64,000 nucleotides of DNA from Mixophyes australis (taxonomy: Eukaryota; Chordata; Amphibia; Anura; Limnodynastidae). Positions 12,701 to 25,300 of the stretch are shown one piece after another (position 1 is the first letter of the stretch; the number at the start of each line of letters is the position of its first letter). The notes beneath the pieces were generated by a model. It was not told where the DNA came from, did no database searches, and saw nothing but the letters and a program-made list of their open reading frames with translations. The position numbers and the translations under genes are program-made. The stretch spans positions 92,757,615-92,821,614 of the forward strand of contig JAVHZZ010000012.1 of the NCBI GenBank assembly GCA_036250195.1. The letters are read 5' to 3'.

Positions 12701-15700
12701 TTAAGGCTCTGTCTTAGAGATGCCATGCTGGTCTCCTTGGTGTGTCTTCCCTGCTACCCTATTTTCACCTCATTTATCTTGTAGAGGACCAGAGGAGTAA
12801 GGGCGTCTAAGTGTTTCAGATACTCTTCTGTTGTCAGACTGCTGCGACCAGAGGCCCTATCTAGAGGTACTCTAGGTAGATTGTTCCTCATGGCTCGTCC
12901 ACTGTTTCAGATACTCTTCTGTTGTCAGACTGCTGTGACCAGAGGCCCTATCTAGAGGTACTCTAGGTAGATTGTTCCTCATGGCTCGTCCACTGTTTCA
13001 GATACTCTTCTGTTGTCAGACTGCTGTGACCAGAGGCCCTATCTAGAGGTACTCTAGGTAGATTGTTCCTCATGGCTCATCCACTGTTTCAGATACTCTT
13101 CTGTTGTCAGACTGCTGTGACCAGAGGCCCTATCTAGAGGTACTCTAGATAGATTGTTCCTCATGGCTCGTCCACTGTTTCAGATACTCTTCTGTTGTCA
13201 GACTGCTGTGACCAGAGGCCCTATCTAGAGGTACTCTAGATAGATTGTTCCTCATGGCTCGTCCACTGTTTCAGATACTCTTCTGTTGTCAGACTGCTGT
13301 GACCAGAGGCCCTATCTAGAGGTACTCTAGGTAGATTGTTCCTCATGGCTCGTCCACTGTTTCAGATACTCTTCTGTTGTCAGACTGCTGTGACCAGAGG
13401 CCCTATCTAGAGGTACTCTAGATAGATTGTTCCTCATGGCTCATCCACTGTTTCAGATACTCTTCTGTTGTCAGACTGCTGTGACCAGAGGCCCTATCTA
13501 GAGGTACTCTAGGTAGATTGTTCCTCATGGCTCGTCCACTGTTTCAGATACTCTTCTGTTGTCAGACTGCTGTGACCAGAGGCCCTATCTAGAGGTACTC
13601 TAGATAGATTGTTCCTCATGGCTCGTCCACTGTTTCAGATACTCTTCTGTTGTCAGACTGCTGTGACCAGAGGCCCTATCTAGAGGTACTCTAGGTAGAT
13701 TGTTCCTCATGGCTCATCCACTGTTTCAGATACTCTTCTGTTGTCAGACTGCTGTGACCAGAGGCCCTATCTAGAGGTACTCTAGATAGATTGTTCCTCA
13801 TGGCTCGTCCACTGTTTCAGATACTCTTCTGTTGTCAGACTGCTGTGACCAGAGGCCCTATCTAGAGGTACTCTAGATAGATTGTTCCTCATGGCTCGTC
13901 CACTGTTTCAGATACTCTTCTGTTGTCAGACTGCTGTGACCAGAGGCCCTATCTAGAGGTACTCTAAGTAGATTGTTCCTCATGGCTCATCCACTGTTTC
14001 AGATACTCTTCTGTTGTCAGACTGCTGTGACCAGAGGCCCTATCTAGAGGTACTCTAGATAGATTGTTCCTCATGGCTCATCCACTGTTTCAGATACTCT
14101 TCTGTTGTCAGACTGCTGTGACCAGAGGCCCTATCTAGAGGTACTCTAGGTAGATTGTTCCTCATGGCTCATCCACTGTTTCAGATACTCTTCTGTTGTC
14201 AGACTGCTGTGACCAGAGGCCCTATCTAGAGGTACTCTAAGTAGATTGTTCCTCATGGCTCATCCACTGTTTCAGATACTCTTCTGTTGTCAGACTGCTG
14301 TGACCAGAGGCCCTATCTAGAGGTACTCTAGATAGATTGTTCCTCATGGCTCATCCACTGTTTCAGATACTCTTCTGTTGTCAGACTGCTGTGACCAGAG
14401 GCCCTATCTAGAGGTACTCTAGGTAGATTGTTCCTCATGGCTCATCCACTGTTTCAGATACTCTTCTGTTGTCAGACTACTGTGACAGAGGCCCTATCTA
14501 GAGGTACTCTAGATAGATTGTTCCTCATGGCTCATCCACTGTTTCAGATACTCTTCTGTTGTCAGACTGCTGTGACCAGAGGCCCTATCTAGAGGTACTC
14601 TAGGTAGATTGTTCCTCATGGCTCATCCACTGTTTCAGGGCTGTTTCCTTTTGAAACAGGTTTTCTCTGAGATTTATCACAAGGTCATAGCTGGTCTCTT
14701 CTTCTCTTCATCCAATATTAGTGTTGACAAAGGATTGGCTTTAACAGCTAGATAGCATTGACCCCCCTTCCAACAGCTAGTTATTCTGCATGGGGTTGTC
14801 CTTTTTCATCCACCGTTTCTTCAGCCTGTCCTCCCTTGCTTCCCAACATTTGGACGGTTTTGCATGTTTGCTTGACCTTCAACAGAGATGAGCATAGAAG
14901 GATCTGAATATTATTACATTGTACATCTACCGTTGTTCCTATCACTTGTGAAGTCTCTGCTGTCCTGGGTGGTTCTCTTTGGTGCTCACTGTTACAGTGG
15001 TTTAATGTGACCATTCGACCACTAGATCAGTCTCTTTTATTTCAGCTGGTCTCGGAGTTGACATCTTAATGTGTCAAGTTGCTGAGGATCGTCTTTTGCC
15101 TAATTTTCGTTTTTTTGGTCATAACACTCCGGATGTGACTGTCAGGAGGCTTCTACTAGCAGTCGTAGACGCTTATACATCGTTCTATTTATTCCCTAGT
15201 TCTTTTGAACATTTCCATTCATTACCCGTCTGCCCCAGATGAATGGGGGAACAATGGACTTGTTACAAGGACTAGCCCTTGCTGGAATGTCCTGGCACTG
15301 CACGAGTGATGGTTGGATTGTTTCAGACTGTGGCCATCTCTCATTCTTGCTGTGAAGTATTTATGCAGCCCAGCTAATTAGCAGGAGGGGTTTCTGCACG
15401 TCCTCTTTGGTAGGACCATATGTCTTTTGCCCAGGTGGATATAAAGTCATGACATTATATTGTAGATGAGCACCATGTCCTTTTAAGGGGACGGATCTGC
15501 AAGTTGTCTTTTGTCCACTTTTCTATCTCATTCCTTCTCACCTGACGGTTTTAGGGATCTTGGTTCTCTCCTCACTTCCACGTCAGACGATAAATATACA
15601 GATGATGTTATGTAGTATGTCTGTTTTGTGTATATAATAGTACAACATGTCCATCGTAGGTTATAATAATTTTGCCATATCATCGGCACTAGGGATCATG

Positions 15701-16301
15701 GAGTGATATGATTGGCTGTACACTGCTCCATCTCCCTGTGTTCTTCTACTCTTCATGTATAATATCTTCTTGCCGTTGAGTGCAGGTTCGAGGAGCCCTT
15801 GGCTAACCTGCTCACTGAGCAGCATCGGACAGTGAGGGCTCAACTGGAGTTCCTGCGGATGAGGAAGTCTATGTTGAAGACAGAGGAGGACAGATCTCCC
15901 GTACGGGAACCAGAAATTCCCATACCTCCCGCACCCCCAAAATGTCCTCCCATCATGAGCCTGGACGCAGTGCAAAAGATCCGGCTGCAACAGCAAATGC
16001 AACAGGTGGGTTCTGTCCTGGCTCATAGTTCTGCTACTGGGTAGTCATATGATGGTCTATTAATTCTCCCTTCTGCTATGTCCCGCAGCATGTACAGCTC
16101 CTGACTCAGGTCCACCTCCTCACCTTCAGGAACCCGCGGCTAAGCCAGGAGGCCAGCACTGCGCAAATGTACCTGGTAATTGTGACAGTATAAATAGTGT
16201 TATTCATATGTCTGCTTTGTAATGTTCCGTCTTTAATTCTTTTTAGAATTAGGATCGGAAAGGGCCCTCCGTCGTTATTTAGGACTTCTCTAGACCCCCC
16301 C

Positions 16302-16332
<31 letters not shown>

Positions 16333-19300
16333 CATGACCTCCTGTATGTAGGATTTCTCTAGACCCTCTCGCCCCAGGACCTTCTGTATGTAGGACTCCT
16401 CTAGATCCCCTCCCCCCACAACTTCCTGTATGCAAGACTTCTCAGGAACCCCCACTACCTCTTGTATGTAGGACTTCTCTAGACCCCACACACACACACA
16501 CACCACGACCTCCTGTATGTAGGACTTCTCTAGACACCCCCTCCCCCCACGACCTCTGGTATGTAGGACTTCTCTAGACCACCTTCCCCCACGACCTCCT
16601 GTATGTAGGACTCCTCTAGACCCCCCCCCCCCTCCCACACACACACACACCACGACCTCCTGTATGTAGGACTTCTCTAGACCCCTCCACACACACACAC
16701 ACACACCACGACCTCCTGTATGTAAGACTTCTCCCTCCCTCCTAACCCCCGCTACCTGTGTGACACCTGTCTGGTTTATGTTGTTGTTTTTTCCTCAGGT
16801 TGAACTATCAAGCTTTGCAGAAAGTTCTGCCATGTCCCATCGTCCACTGAACTCTGACTTCCAGAGCATGTTTGAGGCCTGTAACCTGAAGGACGCCCTA
16901 CAGCTAATTCCCCTGGTCCACAGTCAAGTCCCAGAGGACACCGAGCCCCCTAAACCTCCAAAAAAGAAAGGTATGGTCCCTGCACTGGTCCATGATGATT
17001 CGTGCTTGGACTCGCCTCTGGTTTAAGAGAGACCAATGTAGTAAATGTCTAAAGGTTTCTAATTGTCCTCATCCTGCCCTCATTTGGGTGACTTGTAAAT
17101 CTTAGTAATCTTACGAAGTGTGGATTTTGTATGTCTAGAATGTGCCGCAGCTCTTGTGAGATCACATGGACAGTAATTAAAGCTTCAGCTTTCTTTCTTT
17201 GCAGTGAATGAAATGACCAACTTGCCCACACATGTTGCTTGGATCATGGCTACTCGCCCACTCTTCATGTATCCAGAGCTGCTCCCCATTTGTGCCATGA
17301 AAGCTAGAGGACCGAGGGACAGAGTCTTCTTCACCAAGGCTGAGGACAAGTGAGTATCCAGAGAGGGTGACATTCTCAGCATGCATTTGTTGTGTCCATA
17401 GCGGTAGAACCATAACCCCCCTGTACTAATGCTGATACTGTATCTCTCCTACCGCTCAGTTTACTAGCCTTAGGGTTGAAGCATTTTGAAGGTACAGACT
17501 TATCCAAGCAGCTGATCAGCAAGTACCTGTTAACCCCCAAAACCTCCCAGCAGCTGACCGTACGAATCAAGAATCTCATGAAGAAAGCACCGGAAAACAT
17601 CTTTAAGGTGGGTTTCTTCGGTTGTTGATGTCCCAATGTCCAGGAACGTGGGCTGGAAGGGCGTTTTGGAGCGGTGGTAGTCGCTGTTTTGCAAGGACTG
17701 ATTGCTCTGCTCTTTATTCATGGCAGTTTTACAAGAGAACCAATGTGTTGCCGGTACTGGGTAAATGTTGTGACGATGTCCAGGCTGAAGATGCCAAACC
17801 CGCCGTGGAAAGAGAAAAGCATCGTCTCCCGTTCTGGATCAAGGTAGATCAGACTTCTAGGTGTTGGGGTGGAATCTTTATATCGCACTTCTACACTTGG
17901 ATCCTTCTCTGCTGGAACTAGTGACAGAATCCTGTAACTTAAAGGACTTCAGAGAGTTAAGTGTATACATTATTGTATTGGTGACATAGAAGCATTTCAT
18001 GATGACCCTCTTTCCACAGGCCAGTCTGAGCAGCATTGAAGCAGAAATTAAAAAACTGGAGGAAGGCACAAAATCTGCAGACTCCAGATACCCTTTACTC
18101 ATTCCACTTGGTGTGACTCTCACGCTCAAGCCCCTCCCTAGAAGCTTTTATCGCAAAGCCTGGCGCCAGAAAAGATCCACTCTAAAACCACTTCTCATCC
18201 GCCCTAGCCCCAGCATCAACTGTGCGCCAAAACCACCAGCCAAGCCTCCTTCTCCACAGACCCTTCCCATCGGGATATTTGGACAGGTTCCGCCCGTTAT
18301 CCAGCCAGATGTGCCCGTACAAGGAATTGCCGGCTTACCAGTGGAGTGTAAAGTGCCCGAGGTGTGTGTACCCGTCCTTTCTCAGAAGCAACCCTCCCAA
18401 GTATCTACCGCTACGGTCACCCACGTTCCCTTGACCAAAATGGCTATGCCTCCTATAACTACCCAGAGGGTACGAAAGCCCCTTATTGGTGGTTTACCCA
18501 AAAGAAAGACTGTATCCAGAGCATCTGGGGCTAGGGCAGCTCCTCTTGTCCACTCAGGTCCACTTCTGTTTGCTGTGCCTAATGGAGCTCTAAAATTGGT
18601 CAGCCTGGGGACTCCTTGTAGTGTCCTTCAAGCAGTGAGCACTGGAAGCGGGGTCCATGTTGCTACCGTACTTCTCAATTCAACCCAAATGCCACTCAAC
18701 CAAACCTTCCCCCAGACCCTTGTGTCCATGCCCCGTGAGGTCCACGAAAACCACACCAGTCCCACAATGGAGGCAGATGTTGAAAGTATTGTGAAAAAAG
18801 AAGAGGATGAATGGGACTGTGTATCCATCACAATTAAAGTGAAGGCAGAAGGAAACCATTCTGCTGCTGGAGAAGGTGTAGAAGAAGAGGTGGGAGGTTC
18901 CAAGGGGACACCGAAAGGAAACAGCGGAGATTCTGAAGACCCTTCTCCTTCAGAGAATAAACCTTTGGAAGAGAGTGATTGCTCTGCTAATGTCAAAGAA
19001 CTTGTATCCCCAAATGAGGAAAAACCTGAATTAAAGACAGAGAGTGGTGAGGTAGATATTGTGCAGCCCGATTTTAAGGATGAACCTGGGGAACAGATCA
19101 CCAAGACTGAGAGTACGAATGCCGAGCCGGTAGATATGCAAGATCCCGAGGATGTTCCTGAGGATGACAGCACAGAGGTGAATGAACCTCAGAATCAGGA
19201 GACGGGAGGGGTGGGAGACTCCCCGAAAAACACATCATCCTCCACAGACGGTGACGTGGAAATGAGTAGTCCAGCTGGGATCCTCAGAGACTCCTCCAGT

Positions 19301-22300
19301 CCTCTAGATGGACAAGAGATGAGCAATGAGAAGGATGTCCCGGAGGACGAAGAGGAAGAAGAGTTTGATATGACTCAGGATGAGGATGAAATGTCTTCTG
19401 CCTCGGAGGAGTCTGTTCTGTCTGTGCCGGAGTTACAGGTGAGATCCAGTGAGCGTTAATGAGGACTAGGGACTGTAAGTGGAAGAACAGTCTCTGCTGT
19501 GTGTGCATATACGGTGCAAATAATGTGTGTGATACAATCTGCTCTACAAGAGTGACACATTGTCCTCATAGTACTGGTTAATGTGGACTTGTGTGGTATT
19601 GTCTATCGCGCAGATGGTGGTGTGCTTTTCTCCATGTGTAATTGTGTGCACATAAGTCATGTACAGTCTACTGATTCATATATGTACATTCATATCTATA
19701 CATACATACGGTGTGTGGTTGTGTTCTCACCCATGTGTTCACAATGTGTGTGTGTGTGCACGATGCATGTGTGACCTCGCTCTTGTGTGTGTGACCTCGC
19801 TATTGTGTGTGTGTGACCTCGCTATTGTGTGTGTGACCTCGCTATTGTGTGTGTGTGACCTCGCTATTGTGTGTGTGTGACCTCGCTATTGTGTGTGTGT
19901 GACCTCGCTCTTGTGTGTGTGTGTGTGTGTGTGTGACCTCGCTATTGTGTGTGTGTGACCTCGCTATTGTGTGTGTGACCTCGCTCTTGTGTGTGTGTGT
20001 GACCTCGCTCGTGTGTGTGCACGATGTGTGTGACCTCGCTCGTGTGTGTGTGCACTGTGTGTGTGACCTCGCTCGTGTGTGTGCACTGTGTGTGTGACCT
20101 CGCTGGTGTGTGTGCACGATGTGTGAGTGACCTCGCTCGTGTGTGTGTGCACGATGTGTGAGTGACCTCGCTCGTGTGTGTGTGTGTGACCTCGCTCGTG
20201 TGTGTGCACTGTGTGTGTGACCTCGCTCGTGTGTGTGCACGATGTGTGAGTGACCTCGCTGGTGTGTGTGTGCACGATGTGTGAGTGACCTCGCTGGTGT
20301 GTGTGTGCACTGTGTGTGTGACCTCGCTCATGTGTGTGCACTGTGTGTGTGACCTCGCTCGTGTGTGTGCACTGTGTGTGTGACCTCGCTCGTGTGTGTG
20401 CACGATGTGTGTGGGTGACCTCGCTGGTGTGTGTGATCTCGGTGTCACAGCTCCGCTCTCTGCTGCTAGGAGACCATGGAGAAGCTGACGTGGCTGGCTT
20501 CAGAGAGACGCCTTAGTCAGGAGGGAGATTCTGAGGATAATTCCCAGGAGGAGAATACGGAGCCTGAGGAGGAGGAAGAAGAGGAGGCAGAGAGTATAGA
20601 AGGATTATCACAGAAACCAGAAGGAATGACAGATGAAGCCAGCGAGGAGAGTGAGAAGCTGGTAACTAGTCACTTACGTGTTCCGTCACCAGCTCCGGTG
20701 GAGGCCTGTGTAGCTCCAGCGGGTGAGTCTCACACATGTATGTCAGTCTGTGTTCCTGGTCGCCACCTCTCATCCACATACACAATGCCAGTGCCTGCTG
20801 CCCACCCTCTGCCACCATCAACACTTCCTGTAACTACACAGTGCCCTGGTCCCTTCTCCCTGGCTACCTGTACTACCCCACTGCATATCCCAGATCCCCC
20901 AACCACCCCCTGCTCACACAGTGCCCTGGTCCTTCTCCCTGGCTACCTGTACTACCCCACTGCATATCCCCGATCCCCCAACCACCCCCTCCCCACACAG
21001 TGCCCTGGTCCTTCTCCCTGGCTACCTGTACTACCCCTCTGCATATCCCCGATCCCCCAACCACCCCCTCCCCACACATTGCCCTGGTCCCTTCTCCCTG
21101 GCTACCTGTACTACCCCACTGCATATCCCCGATCCCCCAACCACCCCCTCCCCACACAGTGCCCTGGTCCTTCTCCCTGGCTACCTGTACTACCCCACTG
21201 CATATCCCGATCCCCCAACCACCCCCTCCCCACACAGTGCCCTGGTCTTTCTCCCTGGCTACCTGTACTACCCCACTGCATATCCCCGATCCCCCACCCA
21301 CCCCCTCCCCACACAGTGCCCTGGTCCTTCTCCCTGGCTACCTGTACTACCCCACTGCATATCCCCGATCCCCCAACCACCCCCTCCCCACACAGTGCTC
21401 TGGTCCTTCTCCCTGGCTACCTGTACTACCCCACTGCATATCCCCGATCCCCCAACCACCCCCTGCTCACACAGTGCCCTGGTCCTTCTCCCTGGCTACC
21501 TGTACTACCCCTCTGCATATCCCCGATCCCCCAACCACCCCCTCCCCACACATTGCCCTGGTCCCTTCTCCCTGGCTACCTGTACTACCCCACTGCATAT
21601 CCCGATCCCCCAACCACCCCCTCCCCACACAGTGCCCTGGTCTTTCTCCCTGGCTACCTGTACTACCCCACTGCATATCCCCGATCCCCCACCCACCCCC
21701 TCCCCACACAGTGCCCTGGTCCTTCTCCCTGGCTACCTGTACTACCCCACTGCATATCCCCGATCCCCCAACCACCCCCTCCCCACACAGTGCTCTGGTC
21801 CTTCTCCCTGGCTACCTGTACTACCCCACTGCATATCCCCGATCCCCCAACCACCCCCTCCCCAAACAGTGCCCTGGTCCTTCTCCCTGGCTACCTGTAC
21901 TACCCCTCTGCATATCCCTGATCCCCCAACCACCCCCTCCCCACACAGTGCCCTGGTCCTTCTCCCTGGCTACCTGTACTACCCCACTGCATATCCCCGA
22001 TCCCCCAACCACCCCCTCCCCACACAGTGCCCTGGTCCTTCTCCCTGGCTACATGTACTACCCCACTGCATATCCCCGATCCCCCAACCACCCCCTCCCC
22101 ACACATTGCCCTGGTCCCTTCTCCCTGGCTACCTGTACTACCCCACTGCATATCCCCGATCCCCCAACCACCCCCTCCCCACACAGTGCCCTGGTCCTTC
22201 TCCCTGGCTACCTGTACTACCCCACTGCATATCCCCAATCCCCCAACCACCCCCTCCCCACACAGTGCTCTGGTCCTTCTCCCTGGCTACATGTACTACC

Positions 22301-25300
22301 CCACTGCATATCCCCGATCCCCCAACCACCCCCTCCCCACACATTGCCCTGGTCCCTTCTCCCTGGCTACCTGTACTACCCCACTGCATATCCCCGATCC
22401 CCCAACCACCCCCTCCCCACACAGTGCCCTGGTCCCTTCTCCCTGGCTACCTGTACTACCCCACTGCATATCCCCGATCCCCCAACCACCCCCTCCCCAC
22501 ACAGTGCCCTGGTCCTTCTCCCTGGCTACCTGTACTACCCCACTGCATATCCCGATCCCCCAACCACCCCCTCCCCACACAGTGCCCTGGTCTTTCTCCC
22601 TGGCTACCTGTACTACCCCACTGCATATCCCCGATCCCCCACCCACCCCCTCCCCACACAGTGCCCTGGTCCTTCTCCCTGGCTACCTGTACTACCCCAC
22701 TGCATATCCCCGATCCCCCAACCACCCCCTCCCCACACAGTGCTCTGGTCCTTCTCCCTGGCTACCTGTACTACCCCACTGCATATCCCCGATCCCCCAA
22801 CCACCCCCTGCTCACACAGTGCCCTGGTCCTTCTCCCTGGCTACCTGTACTACCCCTCTGCATATCCCCGATCCCCCAACCACCCCCTCCCCACACATTG
22901 CCCTGGTCCCTTCTCCCTGGCTACCTGTACTACCCCACTGCATATCCCGATCCCCCAACCACCCCCTCCCCACACAGTGCCCTGGTCTTTCTCCCTGGCT
23001 ACCTGTACTACCCCACTGCATATCCCCGATCCCCCACCCACCCCCTCCCCACACAGTGCCCTGGTCCTTCTCCCTGGCTACCTGTACTACCCCACTGCAT
23101 ATCCCCGATCCCCCAACCACCCCCTCCCCACACAGTGCTCTGGTCCTTCTCCCTGGCTACCTGTACTACCCCACTGCATATCCCCGATCCCCCAACCACC
23201 CCCTCCCCAAACAGTGCCCTGGTCCTTCTCCCTGGCTACCTGTACTACCCCTCTGCATATCCCTGATCCCCCAACCACCCCCTCCCCACACAGTGCCCTG
23301 GTCCTTCTCCCTGGCTACCTGTACTACCCCACTGCATATCCCCGATCCCCCAACCACCCCCTCCCCACACAGTGCCCTGGTCCTTCTCCCTGGCTACATG
23401 TACTACCCCACTGCATATCCCCGATCCCCCAACCACCCCCTCCCCACACATTGCCCTGGTCCCTTCTCCCTGGCTACCTGTACTACCCCACTGCATATCC
23501 CCGATCCCCCAACCACCCCCTCCCCACACAGTGCCCTGGTCCTTCTCCCTGGCTACCTGTACTACCCCACTGCATATCCCCAATCCCCCAACCACCCCCT
23601 CCCCACACAGTGCTCTGGTCCTTCTCCCTGGCTACATGTACTACCCCACTGCATATCCCCGATCCCCCAACCACCCCCTCCCCACACAGTGCCCTGGTCC
23701 TTCTCCCTGGCTACCTGTACTACCCCACTGCATATCCCCAATCCCCCAACCACCCCCTCCCCACACAGTGCCCTGGTCCTTCTCCCTGGCTACCTGTACT
23801 ACCCCTCTGCATATCCCCGATCCCCCAACCACCCCCTCCCCACACAGTGCCCTGGTCCTTCTCCCTGGCTACCTGTACTACCCCACTGCATATCCCCGAT
23901 CCCCCAACCACCCCCTCCCCACACAGTGCCCTGGTCCTTCTCCCTGGCTACCTGTACTACCCCACTGCATATCCCCGATCCCCCAACCACCCCCTCCCCA
24001 CACAGTGCCCTGGTCCTTCTCCCTGGCTACATGTACTACCCCACTGCATATCCCCGATCCCCCAACCACCCCCTCCCCACACAGTGCCCTGGTCCTTCTC
24101 CCTGGCTACATGTACTACCCCACTGCATATCCCCGATCCCCCAACCACCCCCTCCCCACACAGTGCCCTGGTCCTTCTCCCTGGCTACATGTACTACCCC
24201 TCTGCATATCCCCGATCCCCCAACCACCCCCTCCCCACACAGTGCCCTGGTCCTTCTCCCTGGCTACCTGTACTACCCCACTGCATATCCCCGATCCCCC
24301 AACCACCCCCTCCCCACACATTGCCCTGGTCCCTTCTCCCTGGCTACCTGTACTACCCCACTGCATATCCCCGATCCCCCAACCACCCCCTCCCCACACA
24401 GTGCCCTGGTCCTTCTCCCTGGCTACCTGTACTACCCCTCTGCATATCCCCGATCCCCCAACCACCCCCTCCCCACACAGTGCCCTGGTCCTTCTCCCTG
24501 GCTACCTGTACTACCCCACTGCATATCCCCGATCTCCCAACCACCCCCTCCCCACACAGTGCCCTGGTCCCTTCTCCCTGGCTACCTGTACTACCCCACT
24601 GCATATCCCCGATCCCCCAACCACCCCCTCCCCACACAGTGCCATGGTCCTTCTCCCTGGCTACATGTACTACCCCACTACATATCCCTGATCCCCCAAC
24701 CACCCCCTCCCCACACATTGCCCTGGTCCCTTCTCCCTGGCTACATGTACTACCCCACTACATATCCCCGATCCCCCAACCACCCCCTCCCCACACAGTG
24801 CCCTGGTCCCTTCTCCCTGGCTACCTGTACTACCCCACTACATATCCCCGATCCCCCAACCACCCCCTCCCCACACAGTGCCCTGGTCCCTTCTCCCTGG
24901 CTACCTGTACTACCCCACTGCATATCCCCGATCCCCCAACCACCCCCTCCCCACACAGTGCCCTGGTCCCTTCTCCCTGGCTACCTGTACTACCCCACTG
25001 CATATCCCTGATCCCCCAACCACCCCCTCCCCACACATTGCCCTGGTCCCTTCTCCCTGGCTACATGTACTACCCCACTGCATATCCCCGATCCCCCAAC
25101 CACCCCCTCCCCACACATTGCCCTGGTCCCTTCTCCCTGGCTACCTGTACTACCCCACTGCATATCCCCGATCCCCCAACCACCCCCTCCCCACACAGTG
25201 CCCTGGTCCCTTCTCCCTGGCTACCTGTACTACCCCACTGCATATCCCTGATCCCCCAACCACCCCCTCCCCACACAGTGCCCTGGTCCTTCTCCCTGGC

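Noticed and set aside
19842..20448. His/Thr/Arg-rich minus-strand open frames
   Set aside because: Generated by the GT-rich composite repeat. No start context or homology.
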